Assembly (NCBI RefSeq): GCF_018873765.1
Contig: NC_057926.1
Span: 56,371,378 to 56,435,377, forward strand
Source: Telopea speciosissima
Lineage: Eukaryota; Streptophyta; Magnoliopsida; Proteales; Proteaceae
Direction of reading: 5' to 3'
Length of the DNA: 64,000 bases
Part shown: piece by piece, positions 11,146 through 22,499 of the stretch
Position numbering within the stretch: position 1 is the first letter of the stretch
Layout of the letters: each line of letters opens with the position of its first letter
Made by a program: the position numbers and the translations under genes
The notes under the pieces: generated by a model
Seen by the model: the letters and a program-made list of their open reading frames with translations, nothing else
Told to the model about the DNA's origin: nothing
Databases searched by the model: none

Positions 11146-11613
11146 CTAGAGGTGAATCTCAGCTAAGATCCAATTGGCCATCTCCATCAAATGCAAGGCC
11201 ACCATGAACGTCGACGTTGGAACGCTAATCGCAACAAGAGCTACCATCCCCAAAGCCACACTTGGCCTCGTTTCCATAAGTTGTGTCTGTAGCAAACCCA
11301 CTGCCTCACATACGTCGGAGTCGTAATCTGTATAATACTTCTTCTCCCACTCCATCCAATTCTCAGGCGGCTCTTGATTTCTCTCCACCATCTTCATCTC
11401 CTGAATACGCTTCCTCAACACTATCATGTTTTCGTCCACCAGCTTTCCTCTCCCACTCCCATCTCCCTTCGCCGCAGCTAACGTCGTCGGATATCGATTG
11501 CAGCGGTGCCGGAATCCTATTTTCCGTCGATTGGATTTGCTTGAAGAGGGTTGTGGAGGATTGGGAAGAAACAGAGAGGACCCATTATTAATGGAGGACA
11601 TGCTTTGTACCAT
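11146..11613 (-). CDS. Conserved plant small membrane protein, copy 3 of 4
   Basis: The family core is intact: KLVDENMIVLRKRIQEMKM, EPPENWMEWEKKYY, YDSDVCEAVGLLQTQLMETR and a hydrophobic tail (VALVAISVPTSTFMVALHLM). The frame stays open upstream to 11688, but I place the start at 11613 (MVQSMSSINNGSS, 155 residues). A Met at 11601 gives MSSINNGSS, and copies 1, 2 and 4 are 155-162 residues long. The further upstream codons overlap a TTTAAATA-type box at about 11667 and look like leader. This copy is closer to copy 4 than to copies 1 and 2 (shared EMKMVERNQEPP-like segment). The N-terminal 60 residues are rich in Ser, Arg and Pro, as in a transit peptide (inference). Function unknown. Confidence 0.75.
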   Translation of the reverse strand: MVQSMSSINNGSSLFLPNPPQPSSSKSNRRKIGFRHRCNRYPTTLAAAKGDGSGRGKLVDENMIVLRKRIQEMKMVERNQEPPENWMEWEKKYYTDYDSDVCEAVGLLQTQLMETRPSVALGMVALVAISVPTSTFMVALHLMEMANWILAEIHL

Positions 11614-12919
11614 GGCTAGCTTTCTTCTTCTTAAGTTTGAAAGGAGGGAGAGTGTCACTTGGGTATTTAAAAGCCGATTTGGTCCCACGTGGCTAAACCG
11701 TGTTTTAGGAACAGAAGCTATCCCTTATCCATGCGCGTTTTTTGTTGAGATAATTCCGGAAGTTGACAGTTGGCAAATTTTGACAGTGACATGTGGTTTA
11801 CTCTGTACTTAGCCGAGAAAAGATCTTTCCTCATTCGTCGTCGCTTTCGTTGCTGTTTTATTTTCTTTCGTAGCCCTTAAGTTTCAGTACGGTGTCAAAG
11901 CTCAGCTCGAACCGATCTGATCAGACCATACTGTTTGGTCCAATCCAGACAAAATGGAATAGAACGAACCCTTATTGACTGAATACATTCATTCTTGTGT
12001 CTGATAGTAAATCAATTACAAAACCGATACAAAATTGGAATGAAATTAAAACCGATCAAAGCCAAAATTTCTCGATCGATTTAGTTTTGGGTTGCTAACA
12101 ATAAAACCGAAACCAATTTAACCCGAACAAACCGAACCAAACCAATCGATTGATACCTTTTTGTCTTCAAGCAATAAAGCGTGCCCCAGTGTCTACGTCG
12201 GTATCTATTCGCTTAATAAAATGGATTTGATATATAGATAACTCTGCATCAAAAGGTCAAAAAAGGGACAAATTAAGAAGGTTCCAATCACACACAGCTC
12301 CATGTGGAAACTGGTAAATGAAGGAATTAAGGACGGTGAAGGCGGTAAGGAACGTCTTTCGTCACTTCATGGCACAGTTGCACGCGTAATGACCACGAAA
12401 CTTAAGAGCAACTCCAAACGGCTTTTCTCATTTTCTACACAAAAAAAAAAAAAAAAAAAAAAAATTCCCAAACGGCCATAACGGTGTGGTCAAAGTAATG
12501 GTGGAATTGCTGGCGCATTGGTGACGAAAGTTGAGAATAAATCCAAACAGATACTCTCCAGCGCACCGGTGAGTTTAGCGCACTTCGGACGAAAGGAGTT
12601 GTTCGATTATGGCATGCGCCGCAAGCGCTGTACTCACTGACGCTTTGGAGAGGATTTTTTTCGCATGTTTTACTCTAATACTTAAAATTCTAGATTTGGA
12701 TAGGTGTTGAGCTTAATAATGTAATTTAATTTGAATTGAAATTAGTCTAAATAGTTGAAACATTAGGTGATGGAATTGAGAAGAAGTAAAGATTTTCATA
12801 GATCTTCAAATTTTGGAATTTTTTATTTAAAAGTCTAGTAAATATTGTTATTAGTTGTAAATTTCATTGGTTCTCTACTATTTTATTATATTTATTAAAA
12901 AAAGAAATGATAAAATAAA
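11614..12919. other. Intergenic DNA with a GGTT-rich repeat and AT-rich sequence
   Basis: At about 11890-12165 there is a repeat rich in AACCGA and GGTTTGG words, bounded by GGTGTCAAAG and TTGATACC, again hAT-MITE-like but with no clear duplication. A poly-A run lies at 12440-12464. The last 9 bases, 12911-12919 (TAAAATAAA), are the target duplication of the next element. Confidence 0.5.
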
Positions 12920-14710
12920 GAAAAAATTACTTGGACACCCCCTAGACTATGGCCATTTTGCTTACTATCCCCAACTTTTCAAACAGTTACTTGACACCCC
13001 TTGAAAGTTGACGATGTTAGTTTGTTGTTAGTGGTTGAATGGAAAAGTTCATTTTCCCCTTATCACATATTCAATAGAAAAACAGTGAAATTGACAGATT
13101 TACCACTTCTTCCTCTTCTTCTTCTCCTGCAACCAAAAAAAAACCAGCAGCCATGGCTGTACGTGAAGATACTACGAGAGATTGAGACCTGAACTCTGCG
13201 GTTCCCTGATTTTTTATTCAATCTGAACCCAGAATAAATTGCACCAAATCCTGCGGTCCCTTCCCACTTGGCTTCCTGAACAACTGAGTGGTCAGCCGGA
13301 CTTGTAGAGAACTCAGAATAAACAACTCCCCCCATTTGAAGCAAGAAATCTGTTAAAATAGTCAAATAGTTAAAGATGGAGCGAGGCAGTGGGGGTATAC
13401 ATGATGTCTGAATAGACTACAATGGTGTATTCGTCGTTCGCCGGTGACGTGGATTCGTCAATCCGTGGTCAAACTAGAGCTTTAGAAAGAAGAGAAGAGA
13501 AGAGAGTAGGAAACAAAGGGGACTGATTTACAATTCTAGTGGATTTGGAGATTTTGATTTCGGTGTCTCATTAGATTTCTGTTTTGAATTGGGGGAGGGG
13601 AGGCCGAGGTCGAGGGGCACAGGTGCAAGAGGCAGAGGTCTGAGGGTTCACGGTGCAGAGCAGTAGGGGGTGTGAGTGGGCTTTCCGACTAGGGTGCTCA
13701 TAGCAGGGAGGGAGCACAGTAGGTGGCGGGGAGGGGGTGCTGCAGGGAGGAGGGGAGGGAGACAGCGAGAACCCCCTAATCGTTGACTATGGATCACACT
13801 TTTAAAGAGTAAAGAAATCCATTTTAATCCATCTATGACATCTTATTCCCTACCACCGACTCTATAAGACTGTAACCATATAAAACCCCAAGCATTCATT
13901 AGATGTCGAAGCTACGTACAGTAGAACCAGATGGTGTACTTCACGAAAGATCGATATCAACAAGTCAACATTCTCCGATCCACAGTAGATGAACGATTCA
14001 AAAATTGCAGCAAGGAAGAAAAATAAATTTACCTACTAAAATACTTGAAAATAGTCGAAGTACAAGGAATCGAATGGTATAAATCTCAAACTAAAAAAAG
14101 AAAATCCGTTAGTCTCTGAGTAGTTTAGATGGAATAGTAGAAAATAGATTCAGAGACGTACGAGATCTTCAAATCATTTATTGGTAGAACGATCTAAGCA
14201 TGAATGCGAGGAAAGAGACAAGGAAAGCAGCGGCGACTGATGCGGATACGGCACCGAGTCCGGCACCAGAAGTAGGACTTGGAGCTGGAGCATCAACAGC
14301 GATAGCATCTCCAATGAAGGAGAAGACGGCGAGGACAACCGCCATAAGAGCCACGAACGAAGCTTTTCTCTTTGATTCCGATTCGACCTTTTGGGCTTAA
14401 TCTTCGAAGATGCCCTAATAGTTTTTGAAACAGCAGCTATGGTTGCTGGTTTTTTTTTTTGATTGCAGGAGGAAGAAGGAGAAGCAGAATAAGAAGAAGA
14501 AAGAGAAGGGGGGCACATATATCACTTCACTACACCTTAAGGGTAGTTTAGGCTTTACAAAATATTTAACCCATGGTAACGGTGACTGACTAACGGACAG
14601 GGCTACTTGAAAGAAATGGCAAACTGTAGGGGGTGTTCAAGTAATTGTTTTAAACGTTGGGGAGACTAAGTAATTAGGCCATAGTATAGGGGGTGTCAAG
14701 TAATTTTCTC
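12920..14710. mobile_element. Mutator-like element (Pack-MULE) carrying an arabinogalactan-peptide gene
   Basis: The element is 1791 bp and is flanked by a perfect 9-bp duplication, TAAAATAAA, at 12911-12919 and 14711-14719. The left end reads GAAAAAATTACTTGG and then ACACCCCCTAGACTATGGCC. The complement of the right end reads GAGAAAATTACTTGACA and then CCCCCTATACTATGGCC. The inverted repeats stay similar for about 100 bp and weaker similarity reaches about 13160 and 14440 (both have CCTGCAA.C followed by a poly-A and CCAGCA.CCAT). Nine-base duplications and long inverted repeats are hallmarks of Mutator-like elements. No transposase was seen, so it would be non-autonomous. It contains the small gene at 14178-14345. 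Confidence 0.88.
14178..14345 (-). CDS. Arabinogalactan peptide (AG-peptide), inside the Mutator-like element
   Basis: Too short for usual ORF cut-offs: 55 residues from the ATG at 14345. AG-peptides are small, heavily O-glycosylated cell-surface proteins. Visible parts, in order: a hydrophobic signal segment (MAVVLAVFSFIGDAIA), the family core VDAPAPSPTSGAG, whose prolines would be hydroxylated and glycosylated, and a hydrophobic C-terminal segment (SASVAAAFLVSFLAF) of the kind replaced by a GPI anchor. Known AG-peptides are about 58-75 residues. The N-terminus seems short: codons upstream (ESESKRKASFVAL) continue the frame but meet a stop 20 codons above the Met and have no ATG. The start may therefore have been lost on capture, or lie in a separate exon. 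The tail MLRSFYQ after the hydrophobic stretch is unusual for a GPI signal. The gene may be a captured, partly damaged copy. Confidence 0.7.
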   Translation of the reverse strand: MAVVLAVFSFIGDAIAVDAPAPSPTSGAGLGAVSASVAAAFLVSFLAFMLRSFYQ

Positions 14711-14719
14711 TAAAATAAA

Positions 14720-15133
14720 TAAAGGGAATATGCTTTCAAAGGCTAAGGTGTACACTGTTTCTACTTATATCCTATTTTTTATTATTTTTTCTCTCTCATC
14801 CAATAAATGAATAAACAATGTTTAGGTGAGAGGGTGGAGAGTACCCTGTTTGCTCAGAGAACTCTTCCAAAAATAAATATCTAAATGTATTCATGGTTGA
14901 TTTAAAAGTGTGGTTTGAGAATCGGGCATAGTCAGAATCTAAGTCAATCAATTTCGTTGATTCTTTTAATCATGCTTTAATCCCATAAATTATTAGTACA
15001 CCCCCATCCCATTTAACAATTAAAAAAAAAAAACGAAAAAAGGTATGGTAGCTTGCATTGTTAGAAAATTAGGTCTACTTGGGGGAGTCACCCGAGCCAA
15101 GTAAAAAAAAATTGAAACATAATCAAGAGTTTT

Positions 15134-15167
<34 letters not shown>

Positions 15168-15776
15168 AACCACCAACATGTGGGTCTCACTGCACTTATT
15201 CCTCTCTCTCCCACTAAATTTTATCTCACCTTCATTTTACTTTTCCAAACATGTTGGTCAACTCCCCCCCACCCCCCACCCATCCCCCCACATATGTTCG
15301 CACCACTATAACAATCCTACCCCACAAGTCCCCTCTACGAATGAGGCCTATGAGAATTCCATGAATAGTATTCAAATTCCTACAAAATTTGTTGGACTTT
15401 GAACACGTTTAGGATGGGAATATGTGGGATGCCTTGTCAATAGACAACCCAAAAAGAAAATACTAGTTCAAAAGTTGTCTAATCAGATTCCCACCCCAAC
15501 ATAAACAAACTTTCCTAATAGTGGTAAGGGAAGAGTTTCCCACTAGATAATTTTCACACCCCACAACTTTCCCTCTAAACAAATGAGACTTTCTAGTTTG
15601 ATGATAGAGTTTTTGTATGTATATTTCTATATCTATAAGTTGCTCATCTTTTCAGGTTTCGTTAATATCCCCCATGAAGCTTTAGCTAAGCGTTGTTATA
15701 TGAGAAGACCATTCATCCTTCGCCTCCAAAGAGTGAAGTTCTTCTTTTCATTGAACTTCTTAATTTTGTATTTAAC
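14720..15776. other. Intergenic DNA with a GA microsatellite
   Basis: A (GA)n run occupies about 15137-15164. The reading frame at 15020-15214 on the minus strand is an artefact of this run. Nothing else recognised. Confidence 0.55.
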
Positions 15777-17115
15777 GCTTGAACATGTCATCATGATAGC
15801 AAACACCAAAAATGAAATAATTTAGAATCTCTGATACCAAATTGTAGGAATGAAATTTTATACATGATGCAAAAAATAAAAAGAAAGAGTAATCAAACAA
15901 CCACAACACAAAGATATACGTGGTTCAACAAAGTGTCTATGTCCACAGAGAGATGCGAGCGACTTCACTAGCAATGAAAAAAAGAATTAGAAGTTTTCTT
16001 CTTCTTGTCTCTTTATGTTTATAAACAATTTCCTAAAAACACGCATTGCTAACAATTTAAAGGTAATACAATGGAATACAAATTTTCATAATTACCCCAT
16101 GTAAAACATATAATACAAGACATCAACCCTCAATAAACAAATACCTCTATGGGTTATAATAGGTCTCTAAGTTTCTTTAGTCAGCATGACCAGAGTCCTG
16201 TACTTAACGTTCGAGCCTTCATGATGTCATCATGATAGCAAACATCAGAAACAAAATAACCTAGAATCTCTGATACCAATTGATAAAAATGAAAACATAT
16301 ACATGACGTAGAAAATAAATCAAAAGATCAACCAAACAACCAAAACATAAAGATATACATGGTCCGACAAGGTGTCAACATCCACGAAGAGATGAGAGCA
16401 GCCTCACTAGCAATGAAAAAAAGGGTTACAATCTCTCTTTCTCATGCCTCTCTGTGTTTATAAAGAATTCCCCATAAGCCTAATAACCCCGCATCACTAC
16501 CAATTTAAAAGGATAAAAATTTTCATAAATACTCTATGTGTAGAAAAAAAAAATACACATTAACTCTTACTTTTGAGGGGGGTGATAGGGCCCTTAATTC
16601 CTTTACTCAGCATGATCACGTTATTGTGTTGCTTACCTAATCAATAACCTCTCAATGTCCTACTTGACACTTGAACCCTCTTGTGTCATCATAAAAGCAA
16701 GCATTAGAAACAAAATAGCCTAGAATCTTTGATACCAATTCTTAGAAACAAAAAACTTATACATAACTCATAAAATAGACCAAAAGAGCAATCAAACAAC
16801 CACAACATAAATATATATGTGGTTCAATAAAATGTCTGCATTGATAGAGAGATGAGAACAATTTCACTACCAATGAAATAAAGGATACAAGCTGTCATCC
16901 TCATGTCTCTCTGTGTTTACAAAGAATTCCCCATAACTCTAATAACCTTGCATCACTAACAATTTAAAGGAAAAACAAAGGGATACAAATTTTCAGAACT
17001 ACCTCATGTAAAATACAGAAAACAAGACATCAACCTTCAATAAATTGATACCTTTGTGGATTATGATGGGCCCTAAGTTCTTTTAGTCAGCATGATCAGG
17101 TTCTTGTATTACTTA
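15777..17115 (-). mobile_element. Fossil array of three LTR units with primer-binding sites
   Basis: Three similar units of about 440-460 bp follow one another. On the minus strand each has an LTR-like body ending near CCTACA or equivalent, then TTGGTATCAGAG (the initiator-tRNA primer-binding site common in plant LTR elements), then a short leader. The LTR bodies begin (plus-strand coordinates) near 15843, 16281 and 16740. No gag or pol sequence was recognised. Family undetermined, with copia plausible. The element is broken and the units have diverged, which suggests moderate age. Confidence 0.55.
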
Positions 17116-17880
17116 CCTAGTCGAATGGAAGGACGTTGCCCCTTGATTCTCATTATGCCTCTTGTCTTCCCTTGTGGTGGTGTGAGGTGGCTTTGAATGC
17201 GATACATATGCCACTATGTCATGTCCATTGCTTCGTGGTTCTGGCTTGTCTGTGTTGTATGTTCTCTAAGATGCGGGACATGTTGTGTGAGATAGTATTA
17301 AAAATAATGAACCTTAAAGTGGATAGGAGGTATGGAGTCCAATTACTCAAGGACAATGCATCTATGCAAATGGAAAAATTGTAAGATCTTCCCAAAGGGA
17401 AGTCATTGGATCTGGCCCACTAAACCACAAGACACATTTATGGGCCCATCAAACACTATAGCTTGCTTAAAAGTTGTTTTATTCAAACTACACCTCAATT
17501 GAAAATATGTCATCAAGCACTCATAAAAGACTAAACATATAATTTAAAAAGAAAAGGCACAACAAAAGTTGTGATATGTTTGGTTCATCGTTTTAGTAAC
17601 CATGGGTAGATCTGGATCCGATACCAATCTAGATTGGTCCGTATCGGTTATATTTTTACTCTATCCATACAGATCCAACGATACAGGATCATCCAAGAAT
17701 CGGCCAATTCGATACTGATTCCTTAAATTGAGGTATCAAATTCAAGGTTTAAACAAATATAGACCCAAGGCCATAAATGAGAGCTTATGGCCTATTGTCA
17801 CTTGGTCCTTTGTGTCGAGATGAGTCAATTTATTGACTGACCAAAGAGAAGTTTGAAGTCTCCTTCAATTTCCAATGAGG
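17116..17880. other. Intergenic DNA
   Basis: Contains a short ATCGGTATC/GATACCGAT-type degenerate repeat near 17600-17730. The open frame at 17136-17384 shows no recognisable motif. No gene assigned. Confidence 0.45.
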
Positions 17881-17885
17881 TCACC

Positions 17886-20649
17886 TGTTATACCCGCACC
17901 CTAGGATGCAATTAAATATTATTTCTTCTCGTGACGTGTAGATACCACTGCCATGTATGCTGGTGACATGTTCTCCATGATGGTCAAACCCAGCTACAAA
18001 ATCGTTGACCACAGTACGGGCTTGCCTGTGGAGGAAATATTCCTCAATCGGCAGTGGGGAAAGTTCGTCGATGGCAACTTTGTCGACTATCCTTCAAGTA
18101 CCAGCCCGGGAAGCGAGGAGTTTAGGAAAGAGCACCTGGACCGTCGCCTCAGTTGGACACTTCGTTCAGTGATGAACTTGGCATTGCTGTGGCGAAGCTA
18201 TTCGGGGTCATGGGTGATAAACCGTGACAAGAGAAATGTATGTTCTAACCTTTAATTTAATTACTTACCCCTCCCTTCGGTGTCCTCGAAGTGCGGGTTG
18301 GGGTTTGAACCACCCAAGCTAGTATGGTTGAATAGGAAATATTTCCAATTGTGGGTCCCATTTATTTAAGGGAGCGTGTGATGGGCTTATAATCCCATGG
18401 TGGGTGGATCCATCCTTAAGTGGATTCTTTTCTATTTGAAACCAATGGGTCGGCCCATTTAGCCCATTAGGCCCATTTGACTTAATGAACTAAAAATGGA
18501 TTTCTATTCTAGTGTTACCCAACCAAACTGGTCCTAAGGTCTTTTTTTGCCTATTTAGAGCTAAAGACATTTACTTCTCATTACTATTCTCACCTAACCT
18601 TAAACGTGGAGGAGAGAAAGGAGAAGAGGTGTGGAGGAGCTTGTTAGGGAGGCTTGAGGATCTTACTTCTTGTAGCTTCAACGTGGGTGCTACTTCCTTG
18701 AGGTAGGTAAGCCTTTAAGGCCCTCCCTTTCTTTTTTATTTTGGATTTTTTGGATTGGGAGATGATGGAGAATCGGTCTAGGGTTTGTCTTGAGACCCAA
18801 AAATCGATGGGAACTCATGGCCTTGATTTTGTGGAGCTATTTGACTCCATTGGCTAACCCCAAAGCTCCCAATTCCATCCCCATCGATAGACATAGGGTT
18901 TCTATCCTATTATGCCCTAAATGAAGTTCTCCTTGCTTTCCTTTATTGAATCCATGGATTGCATAGGCTTAATGGGGTCTTAGGACCCTAATGTGCCAAG
19001 GAGAAAGCCCTCTTGGTGATTCCTTTGCTCCAATCTACTTGAAAATGGAAGCTTTGATGAAGAATCCTTTAATTTTGGGGTTTGGAGACACGCGGTTTTA
19101 CTTGCGGTTTCAAGACCTATGAGAAACCGCCCCTGTAACCACCCTGAGACCATCCTCTTAAGAAGCCCTCTGTTAAAGTCGATTTTACCTACGGTTTCAT
19201 ATACCCTGAGAAACCACACGTAAAACCGCACCTAGCAGAACCCTTCCTAAGCCCCTGTTAAGGTTGGATTTACAGGTGGTTTTAAGTTTGGGCATGAAAT
19301 CACCCATAAAACCACCCTATCTTTAAAGTCTACAGCTTAGGTAATTTGTGGGGGACCTTTTTGGGGATCCTCCCCTTTGACATAATTAACCCTAGTCTCA
19401 CTCTTTCACTAGGTTAAATCTCTCATTTTTGCAACGTGTTACTTAATCGCGGCGACATCTTCTAGCTTCGGGATATAACACCTAGGGTGAGTGGGTTTGG
19501 TTTGTTTGCATAATTTTACCATGCTATTAGTATAATTAATTTGGCATGATTTGTGCATTTGCATATTTTATTAAATGATGAACATGATTATGATTGTGGT
19601 TGTTATTACATTTTAATGGGTCACGGTGCCAGTGAGTGTCGGTGCCGGTGCCGGTGCCGAAACCCTGAATATTATATATTTATGAAGTAATTTTGTTGAA
19701 TGTCATATTGAACTGTATGCGCCGTGCCGTGCTGGTAACCGGGCACTAAACCAGATGAAAAGTTGATGCGCCCGGATTGCCTCTCGGGACGATAGGACTT
19801 GCATGTAGTATATCTGCGGCTAGGATTTTTGCACCCTTATGCTACGACCCTTACCAACAAGGGTTTAGGTGTTGGGTAATCAGTACACCGGATTCTGTGA
19901 AGGGGAGAGAGGCCACTCATGGTAGTATTGGTTGTCGGGGTCTGCCACTGAGTGGTCTTGGAGGCTTCGATCGGCGTAAGCCCCCTGGAGACAATTGAGA
20001 ATTTATTGTGGTGATAAGATAAGTGACCCACAGTGTCTTCCGAGTTGTCACAGTTGCATATACCTGACTTAGTTGTGTGTTAGGTGAAAAATGGAATTAA
20101 CATGTGCATGCATCATTGGACTATGTGAATTGCGTGTTTGTGTATCCCCATCCCCTCACTGGCTCAGTGGAGCTAACCCCCTCGTGCGCACACTTTTTAG
20201 AATATGGTGCAGGTACGAAAGAGCCGGAAGCTGTGTTTGAGGAACATGGCGACGGGTGTCCTTGTGACGATTGCGCCTAAGGCGTGAGGATACTTGGGAC
20301 TTGTTCCCCTTTTGTTATTTTAGGGCTTAAAGCCCATGTATAAATATTTACTGTTATACCCTTGTTGATAGTTATTAGATGGTCTTGGAAAATGTATTAA
20401 TTATAGTATTAATCATTTACCTTTGAACATCTTGTAACTATTTGATTTTATACGCTTCCGCAAAACTATTGATCTTTTGGAATGTAATATTCCCTTTCCG
20501 CACTCTGATATTATATGGCTTTAATATTGGTTATGACTGTGCGTTGGGACACTGTGTCAGTGATCCTGGTAGCTTAATGGGATGACACGCGTCGTCCTAG
20601 TCACTCCTTATATTATATTATATCCCTTGTCTGGGATAGGGGTGTGACA
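17886..20649. mobile_element. Solo LTR fossil, probably Ty3/gypsy
   Basis: The element begins TGTTATACCC and ends GGGGTGTGACA, with the 5-bp direct duplication TCACC immediately outside at 17881-17885 and 20650-20654. Its length of 2764 bp fits the long LTRs of Del/Tekay-type gypsy elements. No internal region remains, as expected after LTR-LTR recombination. The intact duplication and ends suggest a fairly recent insertion. A coding-looking stretch lies at 17953-18255. Confidence 0.8.
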
Positions 20650-20654
20650 TCACC

Positions 20655-21511
20655 TCTAACTATAATTACAAAAAAAAATCCTATCTCATGCATGGATTTA
20701 AAAATCAATTTAGCCGATCCAATTCATGCGGATTGAAATCAGCCGATTTGAACAGGAATCATCTTACAGATCAAAAGCGACAAAAATAATTCAATGGTAA
20801 GAACTCCTCCACTGTAGACATATTTTTTGTTTTGAGTGAGATTGAACCAATTCATATGGATAAAAACCCTTCAACAAATTAAAGGGAGTAAAATTCATCG
20901 TAGGTTTCTTTGCTCCAAACCATGTGGTTGGGTGTCTCAAAAGTGATAGAACTCTCTTAAGAGGCATTAGAAGCAATTAGAATGAGGTTAGGATGACAAA
21001 AGTCCAAATCAATCATTCCTTCTCGTAGTATGAAACCCAAGAGTCGACGCTTAATGAGCTTAGGTAGACATTGGATCGATAAAGATCCATCGACCGACTA
21101 TTGGCCAACTCCAGTTGTTGTCAACAGATATTTAAGCATCTAACACATGAGCTTTGACATCGAGCAAGTGCCAAATAAGGATCGTTCAACATCGATACAG
21201 GTTTGTTCAATGCCAAATAGAGCACAATGTATGTTGATGTTCTCAAGAAAGTCTTGAAAATCAAGATCAACAAATTATAGAAATGCTTTGACGACATTTC
21301 TCACCACTACGAATTTAGTTTTAGGGTTATTTTCAATTGTTAGCAATTATTTTTCGGTTCAATGTTTTGCTTTTAGAACAATCATTACTTTCAATTTTTT
21401 TTTGTTTATTTTGACTGAACTTAATTGTCACTTCACTAAGCTGCTTATGTACCCTTAGACATTTCAAGGGATCATGTCATAAAGTAGTTCAAATATACTA
21501 AGTCTTCTATA
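20655..21511. other. Intergenic DNA, nothing recognised
   Basis: No gene, RNA or complete element seen. Some sequence (for example around 20700-20760) resembles dispersed repeats containing GCCGAT words. Confidence 0.5.
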
Positions 21512-22015
21512 GACATAACTAGGGTTGCAACATGGTCGGGTTGGGTCGGGCTTTTTAAAACCCTAGCCCAACCCTGAATCCCCTTAGCTAGGCCCAGACC
21601 CGCCCTGACCCTGACTCAGGGCCTAAAAACCTTGACCCTAACCCTGACCCTGACGGGCCAAGCTAAGCCCAAGCCCCCCCTGATTGACTCTGATTGGGCC
21701 GGGCCAGGCGGGCTGGCCCTGATTGACCCTGACCCTGACCTCATCTTTCCTTCTAATAAAATCACTTTACTAAATATTAAAAAAAAAACAAAAAAAAAAC
21801 AGAGCATAGTGATCATTTTAAAGGGAATTCAATTCAGAGGGAAGGGAGAAAGAAGGGCGCTTAGCCCAAAATTACAGAAATCACAAGCACTACAAGCCTA
21901 TAACAGAACCTTATTGAATCACAAAACAGGAGCTTCTAGTTAAATCTTGGTGAACAACTGGAAAAAAAAAAGAAGAAAGAACTATCATTGAGCCTTTAAA
22001 ATCACCCTACTCTAA

Positions 22016-22123
22016 TCAATAAAGCAAACTTTGAGCCAAAACCATTCTTTGGAAAGGTACAGAGGCAAATTCCCATATCTTCATCGTTCCATCATCGCTT
22101 GCTGAAGCTAACAGACGGGTTTC
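22016..22123 (-). pseudogene. Captured last exon of a CIA1/CIAO1-like WD40 gene
   Basis: On the minus strand a splice-acceptor-like tract (TTTTGATTTTCTGTAG) precedes a 36-codon frame ending in TGA. It encodes TRLLASASDDGTMKIWEF and then ASVPFQRMVLAQSLLY. The first part matches the final WD40 repeat of CIA1/CIAO1, the scaffold of the cytosolic iron-sulfur assembly targeting complex, whose plant members end in an ASASDDG..KIW blade plus a short tail. The remaining six WD repeats are absent from the window, so this is a fragment. Its position within a hAT-like element bounded by a target duplication implies capture. Another WD40 parent cannot be excluded. Confidence 0.65.
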
Positions 22124-22298
22124 CTACAGAAAATCAAAAAGCCAAGGACATGAGTGCTAAATACTCTAAACCAACATTGGAAAGGCACCAATTTGTAGAT
22201 AAATATGAGCTGTGGTGTTTAACAGTAGAGATGGGGCACTCTTCCCGTTACCATGATAGTGGTAAGGTGAATGAGTGAAGGAAAGGAAATCTGGAAGA

Positions 22299-22436
22299 AA
22301 TATTTAGCCCTATGAAATACTAATCAGATGGAATCTTGAACCTAAAAATAATATACAAGGCGTAACAGATTGTAGCTATGCAAGATTGTTGCAATATTTA
22401 GCCCTATGAAATACTAATAAGATGGAATCTTGACCA
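22299..22436. repeat. Direct repeat of about 40 bp inside element A
   Basis: The phrase ATATTTAGCCCTATGAAATA followed by CTAAT.AGATGGAATCTTGA occurs at about 22299 and again at about 22393, roughly 94 bp apart. Confidence 0.75.
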
Positions 22437-22499
22437 TATATATTCTGCCATTAAATAGCAATGAACAATGCGCAATGAGCAATAGACCCACATACATAT

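Noticed and set aside
11614-11688. Upstream extension of small-protein copy 3
   Set aside because: The extra codons have no counterpart in the other copies and overlap a TATA-like box, so a downstream Met was preferred.
14174-14518. 114-codon minus-strand frame starting MCPPSLSSS
   Set aside because: It overlaps the arabinogalactan-peptide region in a different frame. The recognisable family motif VDAPAPSPTSGAG is in the other frame.
21600-21740. CCCTGA-type repeat as a telomere-like satellite
   Set aside because: The CCCTGACCCTGA words resemble telomeric repeats but belong to the tip of the hAT-like family and recur at each of its copies.
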